From NCBI RefSeq assembly GCF_018343545.2, contig NZ_JAGYPE020000017.1, forward strand, positions 28,780 through 92,779: a stretch of 64,000 nucleotides of DNA, given 5' to 3'. Every line of letters begins with the position of its first letter. Position 1 is the stretch's first letter. Shown one piece after another: positions 53,177 to 63,305 of the stretch. The notes under the pieces are model-generated. The model made no database searches, was not told where the DNA came from, and worked only from the letters and a program-made list of their open reading frames with translations. The DNA comes from Neobacillus citreus (lineage in GTDB: Bacteria > Bacillota > Bacilli > Bacillales > Cytobacillaceae). The position numbers and the translations under genes were made by a program.

Positions 53177-54511
53177 TTAATACATGCTCATATATTGTTC
53201 GCGTTCCCAAGGGTGAACGACGGTACGGAACATATCCCATTCAATCTCTTTAGCTTCCACAAAGTGTTCGAAGATATGCTCGCCTAAGCCAGAAACGATA
53301 ACTTCGTTTGATTTCAATAGCTCAAGTGCTGCTGCCAATGTTGCTGGAAGATCGATGATGCCCTCTTCGATTCTTTCTTCTTTCGTCATCACATAGATGT
53401 TCCGGTCAACTGGTGCTGGAGGAGTTAAATTGTTTTTGATTCCATCTAGACCTGCTTTTAAAATGACAGCGAGTGCTAGGTATGGGTTTGCTGCAGGGTC
53501 CACGCTGCGAACCTCAATCCGTGTGCTCAAGCCGCGGGAAGCAGGGATACGAACAAGCGGTGAACGGTTTTGTGCAGACCATGCCACATAACAAGGTGCC
53601 TCGTAACCTGGAACCAAACGCTTATAAGAGTTAACAGTTGGGTTGGTAACTGCTGTGAAATATGGTGCATGCTTTAGTACACCAGCGATAAATTGACGTG
53701 CAGTATCGCTCATTTGCAGGTCGCCTGTTGGCTCAAAGAATGCATTTTGACCATTATTGAATAAGGAAACGTTACAGTGCATTCCGGAACCGTTCACGCC
53801 GAATAATGGCTTTGGCATGAAGGTTGCATGCAAGCCGTGCTTGCGGGCAATTGTTTTTACAACTAGCTTGAAAGTCTGGATTTGGTCACATGCTGTAAGA
53901 GCATCTGCATATTTAAAGTCGATTTCGTGCTGGCCAGGTGCTACTTCGTGGTGGGATGCTTCGATTTCGAAGCCCATTTCTTCAAGCTCAAGCACGATAT
54001 CACGGCGGCAGTTTTCACCAAGATCTGTTGGAGCTAAGTCAAAGTATCCGCCTTGGTCGTTCAATTCCAAAGTTGGCTCGCCTTTTTGGTCTAATTTAAA
54101 TAAGAAGAATTCTGGCTCAGGCCCAAGGTTGAAGTCAGTGAAGCCAAGCTCTTCCATTTCCTTTAATACACGCTTTAAGTTATTGCGCGGGTCTCCGGCA
54201 AATGGTGTTCCGTTTGAATTGTAAATATCACAGATTAAGCGGGCCACTTTCCCTTTTTCAGCAGTCCAAGGGAATACTACCCAAGTGTTTAAATCTGGGT
54301 ACAGGTACATATCAGATTCTTCAATACGTACGAACCCTTCGATAGAGGAGCCGTCAAACATCATTTTGTTATCAAGTGCCTTTTCTAACTGGCTGATTGG
54401 AATTTCCACGTTTTTGATGGTTCCAAGAATGTCAGTAAACTGAAGGCGGATAAATTTAACGTTTTCTTCTTTAGCCAAGCGTTGAATATCTTCTCTTGTG
54501 TACTTCGGCAT
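53177..54511 (-). CDS. glnA: Glutamine synthetase, type I
   Basis: This 444-residue enzyme, exactly the B. subtilis length, makes glutamine from glutamate and ammonia with ATP. Motifs: [16 protein letters not shown] (~50), the metal-binding [10 protein letters not shown] (~130), [12 protein letters not shown], the ATP region NGSGMHCN and the NRSPLVRIP loop. It lacks the adenylylation tyrosine context of enteric enzymes, so regulation is by feedback and by complex formation with GlnR and TnrA, known for this family. The ATG follows GGAGG. It forms an operon with glnR. Confidence 0.98.
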   Translation of the reverse strand: MPKYTREDIQRLAKEENVKFIRLQFTDILGTIKNVEIPISQLEKALDNKMMFDGSSIEGFVRIEESDMYLYPDLNTWVVFPWTAEKGKVARLICDIYNSNGTPFAGDPRNNLKRVLKEMEELGFTDFNLGPEPEFFLFKLDQKGEPTLELNDQGGYFDLAPTDLGENCRRDIVLELEEMGFEIEASHHEVAPGQHEIDFKYADALTACDQIQTFKLVVKTIARKHGLHATFMPKPLFGVNGSGMHCNVSLFNNGQNAFFEPTGDLQMSDTARQFIAGVLKHAPYFTAVTNPTVNSYKRLVPGYEAPCYVAWSAQNRSPLVRIPASRGLSTRIEVRSVDPAANPYLALAVILKAGLDGIKNNLTPPAPVDRNIYVMTKEERIEEGIIDLPATLAAALELLKSNEVIVSGLGEHIFEHFVEAKEIEWDMFRTVVHPWEREQYMSMY

Positions 54512-54538
54512 TTGCAATTCCTCCAATTTTATTAAAAA

Positions 54539-54940
54539 TTAATGAAAAAAGCGTGAAAGATCTCCTTGTCTCAATGACGAACGATTCAGTCTGTTTGAAT
54601 GCATCAGTTCATTGCGAAGAAGTTTCCTCAGCTCATCATCGGTAACCTCGCGCTTTGCACTTTTCGCTTGCTGTTCAAGCAGCGACTCTTGCTGTTCTTT
54701 AACCAATAATAATTGCTTAATGCCAGCCATATTGATTCCCTGGTCAATTAAGTCTTTTATTTCCAACAGCCTGTCAATGTCATTTAGGCTGTAAAGTCGC
54801 CTGTTTCCCTCCGTACGTGCCGGAGATATCAATTGGTGTTCTTCATAGTAGCGAATTTGCCTGGCGGTAAGTTCGGTCAGTTGCATCACTGTACCGATGG
54901 GAAACAATGGCATTGATCGGCGAATTTCTTTTCCACTCAC
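54539..54940 (-). CDS. glnR: Nitrogen regulator GlnR
   Basis: This 133-residue MerR-family repressor has the DNA-binding part [20 protein letters not shown] and [18 protein letters not shown] (~12-60), and the C-terminal regulatory tail ([10 protein letters not shown]) through which glutamine-bound GlnA controls it. The start is the GTG at 54940, seven bases after GGGAGGAG; a TTG three bases earlier is the alternative. It represses its own operon at two sites in the promoter. Confidence 0.96.
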   Translation of the reverse strand: MSGKEIRRSMPLFPIGTVMQLTELTARQIRYYEEHQLISPARTEGNRRLYSLNDIDRLLEIKDLIDQGINMAGIKQLLLVKEQQESLLEQQAKSAKREVTDDELRKLLRNELMHSNRLNRSSLRQGDLSRFFH

Positions 54941-54975
54941 CAATTTTCTCCTCCCTTTTGCTAATTTATATTTGT

Positions 54976-55004
54976 ATTATATTTGGTGTTAGGAAATATG
55001 TCAA
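54976..55004 (-). promoter_or_regulatory. Consensus SigA promoter of glnRA
   Basis: On the minus strand TTGACA (55004-54999), a 17-base spacer and TATAAT (54981-54976). Both hexamers are perfect. Confidence 0.9.
54987..55003. promoter_or_regulatory. GlnR/TnrA box overlapping the glnRA -35 (one mismatch)
   Basis: TGTTA-N7-TGTCA fits TGTNA-N7-TNACA with one mismatch and covers the -35 region. Confidence 0.78.
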
Positions 55005-55009
55005 TGATA

Positions 55010-55026
55010 TGTAAGATAATCTAACA
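55010..55026. promoter_or_regulatory. GlnR/TnrA box upstream of the glnRA -35 (perfect)
   Basis: TGTAA-GATAATC-TAACA is an exact match to TGTNA-N7-TNACA, 23 bases (about two helical turns) from the promoter-proximal site. Confidence 0.85.
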
Positions 55027-55097
55027 TGGTTTTTTAATAGTTTCTTAAAATCGTAATTTTTGGCTACAAATCCTGGCAAGAGGAGTGATGATTCATT

Positions 55098-55462
55098 GAT
55101 AACGACCGAACCTCCTTGGATTTCTCTGGTAGAGGAGTTATGGAGCGGTCATAACGACTGAATTGGCATTTCCATCTTTGCTTCGGGCGTTATAAAGCCT
55201 CCATAACGACTGAATTAGTATTTCCCTCTTCGCTTCGGGCGTTATGAAGCCGCTCATAACGACTGAATTGGGATTTTTCTTTTTGATTCGGGTGTTATGA
55301 AGCGTTCATAACGACTGAACAGGTATTATCTTCTTTGTTTCGGGCGTTATGAGGCCTCCATAACGACTGAATTGGGATTTTTCTTTTTGATTCGGGTGTT
55401 ATGAAGCATTCATAACGACTGAATCGGTAATATCTTCTTTGCTTCGGGTGTTATGAATCCTC
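55098..55462. repeat. 52-bp tandem array B (key word CGTTATG)
   Basis: Units written from CATAACGAC start at 55150, 55202, 55255, 55307, 55359 and 55411, spaced 52, 53, 52, 52 and 52 bp, with a degenerate copy exactly 52 bp before (55098). Each unit contains TTCGGG, then the palindrome CGTTATGA-N5-TCATAACG, then GACTGAA and a T-rich stretch. The third and fifth units are nearly identical, as are the fourth and sixth in part, hinting at a two-unit duplication. No ORF. Confidence 0.92.
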
Positions 55463-55479
55463 CTAATTCGCCAATCTGC

Positions 55480-55909
55480 CCACATATAAGGCTTTATCCT
55501 ATCCAACCGGTGATTTTTCAAGAATTCGGGGCTCATATAAGTCCTATATGCTACTCAACCAGCCATCCTTTTAAGCGTTCGGGCTCATATAAGTCCTATA
55601 TGCTTCCCAACCAGCCATCCTTTTAAGCGTTCGGGCTCATATAAGACCCATATGCTACCCAACCAACCTATCTTTCAAGCGTTCGGGCTCATATAAGTCC
55701 TATATGCCTCCCAACCAGCCATCCTTTCAAACGTTCGGGCTCATATAAGCCCCATATACTACCGTTCCAACCATTCTTTCAAAAGTTAGGGCTCATATAA
55801 GTCCTATATGCTTCCCAACCAACCTTTCTTTCAAGCGTTCGGGCTCATATAAGTCCTATATGCTACCGAACCAACCACTCCTTCAAGCGTTCGGGCTCAT
55901 ATAAGTCCT
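55480..55909. repeat. 52-bp tandem array C (key word CATATAA)
   Basis: Seven full units written from GCTCATATAAG start at 55531, 55583, 55635, 55687, 55739, 55791 and 55843, each exactly 52 bp, with a degenerate copy before (55480) and a truncated one after (55895). Each has the palindrome CATATA-N5-TATATG, a C-rich middle (CCAACCA) and AAGCGTTCGG. The array ends 14 bases before the ynbB stop codon and directly follows array B. Confidence 0.93.
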
Positions 55910-55922
55910 ATACAATTTTCCC

Positions 55923-57194
55923 CTATTCCAAATCCAGTAACCCTTTTTCAACCAAATGATCCAATGCCAAACATACAGCCATTTTCACGTGGGCATAGGT
56001 TAAGCCGCCTTGCACATAAGCGACATATGGCGGGCGGATCGGGCCATCTGCTGTCAGTTCAATGCTTGCACCTTGAATAAATGTACCAGCAGCCATTATG
56101 ACATCATCCTCATAACCAGGCATGTAGCTTGGATGCGGTGTGACATAAGAATTCACCGGTGAGGCGAACTGGATAGCCTGGCAGAAGGCGACCATTTTAT
56201 CCCGGTCATCAAACTGAACGGATTGAATCAGGTCTGTCCGCCGCGCATCCCATCGCGGAGAAGAATTCATCCCCAGCCGCTCCAGCATGGCAGCGGTAAA
56301 AACAGCACCCTTCAGAGCCTGCCCGACCACATGAGGCGCTAAGAAAAAGCCCTGATACATTTCCTGCAAACTGTAAAGAGAAGCCCCCGCTTCGGCACCA
56401 ATTCCCGGAGAGGTCATCCGATAAGAACAGGCTTCCACCCACTGTTTTTTCCCAACGATATAGCCGCCAGTTTTAGCAAGGCCGCCGCCTGGATTTTTAA
56501 TCAATGACCCCGCCATTAAATCTGCTCCGACATGGCAAGGCTCCACATCTTCAACAAATTCTCCGTAGCAGTTATCAACAAACACGACAACATCCTGCTT
56601 GATTTCCTTTACGAAACTGATCATTTCACCAATCTCCGCAACCGTAAACGATGGTCGGACTGCATACCCCTTTGAGCGCTGGATGCCAATCATTTTCGTA
56701 GTTGGTTTAATTTTTCGAGCGATTCCTTCCCAATCAATCCCGCCTTCATCGGTCAATGCAACGCTGTCATAGGAAATTCCAAATTCCTTTAAGGAACCTA
56801 CTCCATTCCCGCGGATTCCGACGATTTCCTCAAGGGTATCATACGGTTTTCCGGTAATGTACAATAGCTCATCGCCGGGGCGAAGCACACCAAATAACGC
56901 AATTGAAATGGCGTGAGTCCCAGAAATAATCTGCGGACGAACTAAACCCGCTTCTCCACCGAAAACATCCGCATACACTAATTCCAACGTATCGCGGCCG
57001 ATATCGTCGTAACCATAACCAGTAGAAGGAATAAAGTGAGAATCACTTACCCGGTGCTTTTGAAAGCTTTGTAAAACTCGGAACTGATTGGATTCAATGC
57101 GCTCCTCTATAGCCTTATGTACTTCAGTAATTTGTTTTTCGACTTCCTTTACAATCAGCTGAAGCTTTTCCCCATTTTTCAAGTGTTGAAACAT
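55923..57194 (-). CDS. ynbB: Methionine gamma-lyase-like PLP enzyme (aluminium-resistance family) YnbB
   Basis: This 423-residue fold-type I PLP enzyme is of the Alr/YnbB family. The probable PLP lysine lies in GSLIKNPGGGLAKTGGY (~245), the Asp that holds the pyridine nitrogen in VVVFVDNCYGEF (~205), and the typical RPQIISGTHAISIALFG segment near 85. The family resembles cystathionine/methionine lyases, but its substrate is not known. The position between glnR and hflX is as in B. subtilis. The upstream gene hflX is 14 bases away, so they are co-transcribed. Confidence 0.92.
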   Translation of the reverse strand: MFQHLKNGEKLQLIVKEVEKQITEVHKAIEERIESNQFRVLQSFQKHRVSDSHFIPSTGYGYDDIGRDTLELVYADVFGGEAGLVRPQIISGTHAISIALFGVLRPGDELLYITGKPYDTLEEIVGIRGNGVGSLKEFGISYDSVALTDEGGIDWEGIARKIKPTTKMIGIQRSKGYAVRPSFTVAEIGEMISFVKEIKQDVVVFVDNCYGEFVEDVEPCHVGADLMAGSLIKNPGGGLAKTGGYIVGKKQWVEACSYRMTSPGIGAEAGASLYSLQEMYQGFFLAPHVVGQALKGAVFTAAMLERLGMNSSPRWDARRTDLIQSVQFDDRDKMVAFCQAIQFASPVNSYVTPHPSYMPGYEDDVIMAAGTFIQGASIELTADGPIRPPYVAYVQGGLTYAHVKMAVCLALDHLVEKGLLDLE

Positions 57195-57208
57195 GCTGTT
57201 AACTCCCT

Positions 57209-58465
57209 TTAATCATTGAATTTCTGTAATTGGCCTGTTATTTGATGATCCTTTAGGGAATACCCTTTGCAGCGGTAGTCTTGAGTTTCTTCATCAAAGG
57301 TAAGTTCCCTGAGAATCGTATCATTTTTTAATTGCGACAAGAGCTTTCCTTCTGTAGAAGGTACCATTACTTCATATGGTTCCATCATGCCCACGACAAG
57401 CTGCTCGATTTTCACCTTTAACGCATGACGGTCTTCTTCATTAAAAGCGCTAATGAACACTGTCGGCGTGTCAGCGGTCGGTACGAAATCGGGATGCTGA
57501 AGATCCCGTTTATTATAAACGGTTAATTGCGGGATATCTTTGACATCTAAGTCTTCAAGAAGTTTATTAACCGTTTTTTCATGCTGAAAATAATCCGGAT
57601 TCGACATATCGACAACATGAAGCAATAGGTCCGCTTCCTTTACCTCTTCAAGAGTTGAGCGGAAGGCGGCGATCAGCGCGGTCGGCAAGTCCTGAATGAA
57701 GCCAACGGTGTCAGTAATTAAAGACAAGAAGCCGCTTGGCAAAATCAGCTTTCGTGTCATCGGGTCGAGCGTGGCGAACAACTGGTTTTCTTCATATGAA
57801 TCTGCCTCGGAAAGCCGGTTAAAAAGCGTCGATTTCCCGGCATTCGTGTAACCGACAATGGCAACCTGAAAGGCTTTATTTTTCTTCCTGCGTTCGCGGT
57901 AACGCTCGCGATGCTGCACGACCACCGAAAGCTGGCCTTTGATATCATCTATACGGCGGCGGATGTGACGGCGGTCTGACTCCAGTTTCGTTTCCCCTGG
58001 ACCTCTTGTTCCGATTCCCCCGCCAAGACGTGACAATGCCGTACCCTGTCCAGCCAAACGCGGCAGAATATATTGTAACTGGGCAAGCTCTACCTGAAGC
58101 TTACCTTCTTTAGAACGGGCTCTTTGTGCAAAAATATCTAAAATCAGCTGGGTCCGGTCAATGATACGCGCCTCAATTGCGGAAGCTAAATTCCGTTTCT
58201 GACTTGGAGAAAGCTCATCATTAAAAATGACCAAGTCAACCTCCAATTCGGCCACAAGCGCTGATAATTCTTCCACTTTTCCTTTACCTATGTACGTTGC
58301 TGGATGGAGACGGTCTCTCTTTTGGACAAGCGAAGCCAATACTTCTCCTTGCGCCGTTTCCGTTAAGGATCCTAACTCATCCATTGAATATTGAAACCTT
58401 AGGTCGTCATCATCGATTTGGCAGCCGACCAGAATGGCTTTTTCCTTTGTTTCTCTTTGTTCCAA
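57209..58465 (-). CDS. hflX: Ribosome-associated GTPase HflX
   Basis: This 418-residue protein has an N-terminal HflX domain ([20 protein letters not shown] and [15 protein letters not shown]), a glycine-rich linker ([17 protein letters not shown]) and a G domain with G1 [10 protein letters not shown]3 DTVGF and G4 NKRD. HflX binds 50S/70S particles and splits stalled ribosomes after stress. It starts with TTG after AAGGA. It forms an operon with ynbB. Upstream it is divergent from the TRIC-family gene. Confidence 0.95.
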   Translation of the reverse strand: MEQRETKEKAILVGCQIDDDDLRFQYSMDELGSLTETAQGEVLASLVQKRDRLHPATYIGKGKVEELSALVAELEVDLVIFNDELSPSQKRNLASAIEARIIDRTQLILDIFAQRARSKEGKLQVELAQLQYILPRLAGQGTALSRLGGGIGTRGPGETKLESDRRHIRRRIDDIKGQLSVVVQHRERYRERRKKNKAFQVAIVGYTNAGKSTLFNRLSEADSYEENQLFATLDPMTRKLILPSGFLSLITDTVGFIQDLPTALIAAFRSTLEEVKEADLLLHVVDMSNPDYFQHEKTVNKLLEDLDVKDIPQLTVYNKRDLQHPDFVPTADTPTVFISAFNEEDRHALKVKIEQLVVGMMEPYEVMVPSTEGKLLSQLKNDTILRELTFDEETQDYRCKGYSLKDHQITGQLQKFND

Positions 58466-58626
58466 ACGGCATCCTTCCTTTCCGTTAAAGCTCTAATTTC
58501 CATCTTAACAAAAAACACTCCGATACTCTAATTTTCCCAATACTTTTTTATTGTAATTTTGGAGTATCGTGATAAAATTTTTATTGTTTATAAAAAGAAA
58601 TATACATCGGAGAGAAGCGGAACGAA

Positions 58627-59235
58627 ATGACATGGGAAGTATTAAGCATGATTGGCACTATCGCTTTTGCGGTCAGCGGCGCGATTGTGGCCATGGAAGA
58701 AAAATATGATATTTTAGGAGTATATATTTTGGGGATTGTCACCGCTTTTGGCGGCGGGGCGATTCGCAATCTTTTAATAGGTGTACCGGTTTCAGCTATT
58801 TGGGAACAGGGGTTATTTTTTCAGGTTGCTATATTATCGATCACGGCCGTATTCTTATTTCCAACTAATCTTTTAAAACACTGGCAAAAGTGGGGGAATT
58901 TCACCGATGCCATCGGGCTGTCGGCATTTGCTATCCAAGGTGCCATTTACGCAGCAAATATGAATCATCCGCTAAGCGCGGTGATCGTTGCAGCCGTATT
59001 AACAGGAAGCGGCGGCGGTATTATCCGAGATTTATTGGCAAGAAGAAAGCCGATTGTGCTGCGTTCTGAGATCTATGCAGTCTGGGCGATTCTTGCCGGG
59101 CTCCTCATCGGGCTTAAAATAGCCACACAATCTTGGGAATTGTATACATTGTTCATTATCGTGACAGCGCTGCGTGTCCTTTCCTACACATACGACTGGA
59201 AGCTGCCGACACACGGCTTGCAGCGTATGAACTAA
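58627..59235 (+). CDS. UPF0126/TRIC-family membrane protein
   Basis: This 202-residue protein has six to seven membrane segments arranged as two repeats, each ending in the motif GGGxxR(N/D)LL (GGGAIRNLLIG ~42, GGGIIRDLLAR ~128). Members include prokaryotic TRIC-type cation channels, trimeric K+ channels. It starts at the ATG behind GGAGAGAAGCGG. It is convergent with spoVK. Confidence 0.88.
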   Translation: MTWEVLSMIGTIAFAVSGAIVAMEEKYDILGVYILGIVTAFGGGAIRNLLIGVPVSAIWEQGLFFQVAILSITAVFLFPTNLLKHWQKWGNFTDAIGLSAFAIQGAIYAANMNHPLSAVIVAAVLTGSGGGIIRDLLARRKPIVLRSEIYAVWAILAGLLIGLKIATQSWELYTLFIIVTALRVLSYTYDWKLPTHGLQRMN

Positions 59236-59335
59236 GAAAAGCGGAAGCGCCTTGACCAGGCGCTCCTCCTAAAAGCTATCGCTTTTAGTCGTGCGTAGCT
59301 TATGCTCTCGAAGCATTACTTTTGCAGCTAGACAA
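59236..59335. repeat. Dispersed Bacillus repeat (GCGGAAGCGCCTTG type)
   Basis: AAAAGCGGAAGCGCCTTG and the following stem AAGCGCC...GGCGCT, with AAAAGC...GCTTTT, are a text I recognise as frequently dispersed in Bacillaceae genomes between genes. It contains no ORF. It may be the decayed end of a mobile or REP-like unit. Confidence 0.6.
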
Positions 59336-59336
59336 T

Positions 59337-59372
59337 AAAAAAATCGACGGGGATAGCCCTCGTCGATTTTTT
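59337..59372. terminator. Bidirectional terminator between the TRIC-like gene and spoVK
   Basis: AAATCGACG and CGTCGATTT with an inner GGG/CCC pair set; A-run before and T-run after. Confidence 0.9.
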
Positions 59373-59375
59373 CAT

Positions 59376-60326
59376 TTAACCATCCTCATCAAACACCAAG
59401 TCATTACTGCGAATCGTCATCAACTCGTGCCGGTCATAACTGTTTTGCAATAACAGCCTCATCGCCTGGGCCCGAATCGATTTTTCAATGATGTTGCGGA
59501 CGTATCTCCCGTTGGAAAAATGATTGGGGCTTAAGACAGACTTCACCCATATTAAATGATCCTTTATTTTCTTTTCTGCCTCATGGCTTAACGAATATTC
59601 CCTTTCCACCAGCATTTTCGCCCCGATTTGCATTAATTGTCCAATATTGTAATCCGGGAAATCGATCACTAATGGAAAACGGGAATGGAGCCCTGGATTT
59701 AACGATAGAAAATAATCCATTTCTCTTGAGTAGCCGGCTAAAATGAGGACAAACTCATGCTGTTTATCCTCCATATGCTTCACGAGAGTATCAATCGCTT
59801 CTTTGCCAAAATCCTTTTCGCCGCCGCGTCCTAAGGAATAAGCTTCATCAATAAACAATATCCCGCCATGAGCTTTCTTTACCAAGTCCCTCGTCTTTTG
59901 TGCTGTATGGCCGATATACTCCCCAACGAGGTCAGCCCGCTCCGCTTCGATTAAATGTCCCTTCGTTAGCACGTTCATTTTTTGAAAAAGCTTGCCAATC
60001 AGCCGTGCGACTGTGGTTTTCCCCGTTCCCGGATTACCTTTAAACATCATATGAAGAGCTTGCTTTTTTGCTTTGAGACCCATTTCTTCGCGCTTTTTAT
60101 TGACATAAATCCATGCATAAATTTCCTTTATCGTTCGTTTCATTTCTTCCATGCCAACCAAAGCACCAAGTTCCTCTTCGATTTCCTTTAAGGCGGAATG
60201 CTCAGGGGGAATAACCTTTGGAGCAACTTGAAAATCAGTTAACGTCTTCGTTACTGTTTTTCTTTTTTGGGAGTTGAGAGAAACGCTTATTTGGCCATTG
60301 CTTTTCATACGAATCGGTTGATCCAA
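59376..60326 (-). CDS. spoVK: Stage V sporulation protein K
   Basis: This AAA+ ATPase of the CbxX/CfqX type has ~316 residues and is needed late in spore maturation. Walker A GNPGTGKTT (~100), LVGEYIGHTAQKTRD, Walker B ILFIDEAYSLGRGGEKDFG (~160) and sensor/Arg-finger PGLHSRFP are all present. It is very similar to B. subtilis SpoVK. The TTG at 60326 follows GAGGTGAAGGC; a TTG at 60350 is possible but lacks a site. The chromosomal context (hfq and miaA upstream, hflX further down) is conserved. Confidence 0.95.
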   Translation of the reverse strand: MDQPIRMKSNGQISVSLNSQKRKTVTKTLTDFQVAPKVIPPEHSALKEIEEELGALVGMEEMKRTIKEIYAWIYVNKKREEMGLKAKKQALHMMFKGNPGTGKTTVARLIGKLFQKMNVLTKGHLIEAERADLVGEYIGHTAQKTRDLVKKAHGGILFIDEAYSLGRGGEKDFGKEAIDTLVKHMEDKQHEFVLILAGYSREMDYFLSLNPGLHSRFPLVIDFPDYNIGQLMQIGAKMLVEREYSLSHEAEKKIKDHLIWVKSVLSPNHFSNGRYVRNIIEKSIRAQAMRLLLQNSYDRHELMTIRSNDLVFDEDG

Positions 60327-60487
60327 AGCCTTCACCTCTCCTAAACGCAACCAGGATACGTAAATTAGCTTGCAGGAATGTATGCCTTTCTTGTTTGTGG
60401 TGAGTTATTTCAAGAAAATCATAATCCTTCATTCTATTTGTATTCACCGTTCGGGAAATTCATTAAAAAAGTTTTCTTTTGAAAAAA

Positions 60488-60517
60488 ATAAAAAAAAGAG
60501 CCCAAATTGTATGGGCC
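60488..60517 (-). terminator. Terminator of hfq
   Basis: GCCCA...TGGGC stem, with TCTTTTTTTTTATTTTTTT on the minus strand, just after the hfq stop. Confidence 0.88.
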
Positions 60518-60530
60518 CACGGGTGAAGAT

Positions 60531-60761
60531 TTATTGATTTTCCAAGTCCAACTGCACATTTCTTTGCGGTGCAAAGGTTGAAATGGCATGCTTATAAACC
60601 AATTGCTGTTTCCCCTCTGATTCAAACAAAACCGTAAAATTATCAAAGCCTTTGATACAGCCTCTTAACTGGAAGCCATTCAAAAGGAATACCGTCACAT
60701 TGGTATTGTCTTTCCGGCATTGGTTTAAAAATTGGTCCTGAATATTGATTGTTGTTTTCAT
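60531..60761 (-). CDS. hfq: RNA chaperone Hfq
   Basis: This 76-residue Sm-fold protein forms a hexameric ring. The Sm1 motif is [21 protein letters not shown] and Sm2 is YKHAIST (Bacillus form of YKHAI). [11 protein letters not shown] in the first helix contacts U-rich RNA. It is co-transcribed with miaA (27-bp gap), as in many bacteria. Confidence 0.98.
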   Translation of the reverse strand: MKTTINIQDQFLNQCRKDNTNVTVFLLNGFQLRGCIKGFDNFTVLFESEGKQQLVYKHAISTFAPQRNVQLDLENQ

Positions 60762-60788
60762 TTTGTATATCCTCCTCTTTTATCTCTA

Positions 60789-61754
60789 CTAATATGTATT
60801 CGATTTTACTTGAAGCTTTCCTTCAACATATTGTGAAATTTCCATGAATTTTTTTGCGAAGCTGTTCACATTTGTTACATCAAACCATTCAACCTCCATC
60901 TTGTTGCGGAACCATGTCAGCTGCCGTTTGGCATAACGCCGCGAGTTTTGCTTTAGGTTCTCGACAGCTTGCTCTAATGATATTTTACCATCAAGATAGT
61001 CATAAATCTCTTTGTAGCCTATTGCCTGAATGGATTGGCAGTCGCGCAAACCCTGTTCGTACAGTCCCTTTACCTCGTCCAATAGCCCTTCCTGCATCAT
61101 TAAATCGACGCGGGCATTAATTCGCTCATAAAGTTTATCACGGTCCATCGTTAATCCGACTAGGGCGGTTTGGTATAGCAGGTCCGGCGCTTGAGATTTT
61201 TGAAATTCCTGTCTGGTTTTTCCTGTAAGATGGAAGATTTCTAGAGCACGAATCACCCTTCTGAGATTATTAGGATGAATCTCAGCGGCACTTTCCGGGT
61301 CAACCTCGGAGAGTTCCTTGTAGAGAGCCTCATTCCCTTCTCTATTCGCCCGTTCCTCGAGCTGCCTGCGGAATTCGTCATCTCCAGAAGCATCGGAAAA
61401 TTGATAATCATAGATGACAGATTGAACATAAAGCCCTGTCCCGCCAACAATGATGGGCAATTTCCCTTTTTCGGCAATCTCCTTTATTTTAGCACGAACA
61501 AGGGTTTGAAATTCAGCAACGGAAAAATTTTCATCCGGCTCCTTTATATCAATTAAATGATGCGGAATCCCTTCCATTTCATCTTTCCTGATTTTCGCCG
61601 TTCCAATATCCATGCCGCGGTAAATTTGCATCGAATCCCCGCTGATGATTTCGCCATTGAAAGATTTAGCCATTTCAATGCTCAGCTTTGTTTTTCCCAC
61701 AGCGGTTGGTCCGATGATCACTAATAATTTCTGATTTAATTCCAATCTTTTCAC
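60789..61754 (-). CDS. miaA: tRNA dimethylallyltransferase MiaA
   Basis: This 321-residue enzyme adds the dimethylallyl group to A37 of tRNAs reading UNN codons. P-loop GPTAVGKTKL begins at residue 15, the substrate motif SGDSMQIYRGMDIGTAK follows (~38), and RRYAKRQLTWFRN with the zinc-like/tRNA-binding part is near the C-terminus. The start is GTG with AGGGA seven bases ahead. It forms an operon with hfq. Confidence 0.97.
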   Translation of the reverse strand: MKRLELNQKLLVIIGPTAVGKTKLSIEMAKSFNGEIISGDSMQIYRGMDIGTAKIRKDEMEGIPHHLIDIKEPDENFSVAEFQTLVRAKIKEIAEKGKLPIIVGGTGLYVQSVIYDYQFSDASGDDEFRRQLEERANREGNEALYKELSEVDPESAAEIHPNNLRRVIRALEIFHLTGKTRQEFQKSQAPDLLYQTALVGLTMDRDKLYERINARVDLMMQEGLLDEVKGLYEQGLRDCQSIQAIGYKEIYDYLDGKISLEQAVENLKQNSRRYAKRQLTWFRNKMEVEWFDVTNVNSFAKKFMEISQYVEGKLQVKSNTY

Positions 61755-62155
61755 ACTGCCTTATCCCTTTTTAGCTAATAAGAAAGTATAAACTTTCTTA
61801 ACGCATAAATTCAACTACGCCTCTGTCTTCGTCCTCACGGACTCGCCAATCGACGAGTTTTCATTTACAGTCGACGCCTGTTAGGAGCGTTTCTCCTTTA
61901 TCGTAACACAATTTTTAAAAGCAGTTGAACATCAAATAAGTATATACAATAATATTCTTTTCTATGCACTTTTTGAAGAGGAATTTATATTTCAAATGTA
62001 TGAATTACATTTCGTCTATTTACAAAAAGATAACGGTTATTTTACAAAGCGCTTTCCACCCCCAGATTCATGGTAGGCTAATACGTAGGATATTTTGTAA
62101 AAATTAATCGTATTTTGTCATTGGATGAAGAAAAATTAGAAATTAGGTGAATAGA
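61755..62155. other. Divergent region between miaA and mreBH
   Basis: About 400 bases without a supported gene. At 61845-61910 a GC-richer segment (ACGCC, GGACTCGCC, CGACGAG, GTCGACGCC) with several short inverted matches resembles a decayed dispersed repeat. The right half is AT-rich and should hold the mreBH promoter; none is clear by eye. Confidence 0.5.
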
Positions 62156-63163
62156 ATGTTATCTACTTTTGATATTGGAATTGATTTAGGTACTGCAAAT
62201 ACATTGGTTTATAGCAAAAATAAGGGGATTGCCGTAAACGAGCCATCCGTTGTGGCAATAGATACCGTTTCGAAAAATATCGTCGCTGTCGGTACCGAAG
62301 CGAAAGAAATGATTGGGAAAACACCTGAGAAAATCGTGGCAGTCCGCCCGTTAAAAGATGGTGTCATTGCTGACTTTGATGTCACAACAGAAATGCTTAA
62401 ACAAATCATGAAAATGGCGTCTAAAAAGATTGGCTTTGCAATGCGAAAGCCAAATGTCGTGGTCTGCATTCCGTCCGGTTCGACAAGTGTTGAGAGAAGG
62501 GCAATTCAGGATGCCGTAAGGAACGCCGGAGCCAAGAAGATTACCTTAATTGAAGAGCCGGTCGCTGCTGCAATTGGAGCAGGCATGCCAATCGACGAGC
62601 CGGTTGCCAATGTGGTCGTGGATATCGGCGGCGGCAACACAGAGGTTGCGATTATTTCCTTCGGAGGCGTGGTTGCTTTCCATTCCATTAAAATCGGCGG
62701 CGACCGTCTTGATGATGATATTATTCAGCATGTTCGTAAGGAATACAATGTGCTAATCGGTGAAAGAACGGCAGAAAATGTGAAAATGGAAATCGGTTTT
62801 GCGTTAATCGACCATGAAGAAAAGTTCATGGATGTTCGCGGCCGCGACTTGCTGACTGGTCTACCAAAAACTATTAAACTTTCATCCTACGAAATTCGTA
62901 GTGCGATGAAGGAATCACTACTGCATATTTTAGAGGTCATCCGTGCCACACTTGAAGACAGCCCGGCCGAGTTGAGCGGAGATATCGTCGACCGTGGTGT
63001 AATTATCACAGGCGGCGGTGCGCTAATGAACGGGATGGAGGCATGGCTGAGCAGTGAAATCTTTGTACCCGTCCAGCTGGCACCTAGTCCGCTTGAGTCA
63101 GTCGCCATCGGCACCGGGAAGGCGTTGCAATATATGAGTAAGATTCAGGTTGCGGTGAAATAG
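62156..63163 (+). CDS. mreBH: MreB-like cell-shape protein MreBH
   Basis: This actin-fold protein of 335 residues, the length of B. subtilis MreBH, has the phosphate 1 loop [10 protein letters not shown], the phosphate 2 loop [15 protein letters not shown] and the adenosine motif [11 protein letters not shown]. It forms membrane-bound filaments that guide lateral wall synthesis and the autolysin LytE. The ATG at 62156 follows AGGTGA; a GTG nine bases earlier is part of the site. MreB and Mbl are the alternatives, but length and the standing-alone locus favour MreBH. Confidence 0.88.
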   Translation: MLSTFDIGIDLGTANTLVYSKNKGIAVNEPSVVAIDTVSKNIVAVGTEAKEMIGKTPEKIVAVRPLKDGVIADFDVTTEMLKQIMKMASKKIGFAMRKPNVVVCIPSGSTSVERRAIQDAVRNAGAKKITLIEEPVAAAIGAGMPIDEPVANVVVDIGGGNTEVAIISFGGVVAFHSIKIGGDRLDDDIIQHVRKEYNVLIGERTAENVKMEIGFALIDHEEKFMDVRGRDLLTGLPKTIKLSSYEIRSAMKESLLHILEVIRATLEDSPAELSGDIVDRGVIITGGGALMNGMEAWLSSEIFVPVQLAPSPLESVAIGTGKALQYMSKIQVAVK

Positions 63164-63256
63164 AGGTATTTTTGGATTGAAAAACGGGATCGCTGATATA
63201 TTTGATACCTCAAACTAGAAGTTAGTTTTAAAATGGCAATTTTAGTTTTTTAACAA

Positions 63257-63303
63257 AAAAGTCGCATTCTCTCCTATATTCGAAGGAGAATGCGGCTTTT
63301 TTT
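63257..63303. terminator. Bidirectional terminator after mreBH
   Basis: AAGTCGCATTCTC pairs with GAGAATGCGGCTT (one G-T pair) around a loop with a further CCT/AGG pairing; T-run on the plus side and A-run before. Confidence 0.9.
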
Positions 63304-63305
63304 AT

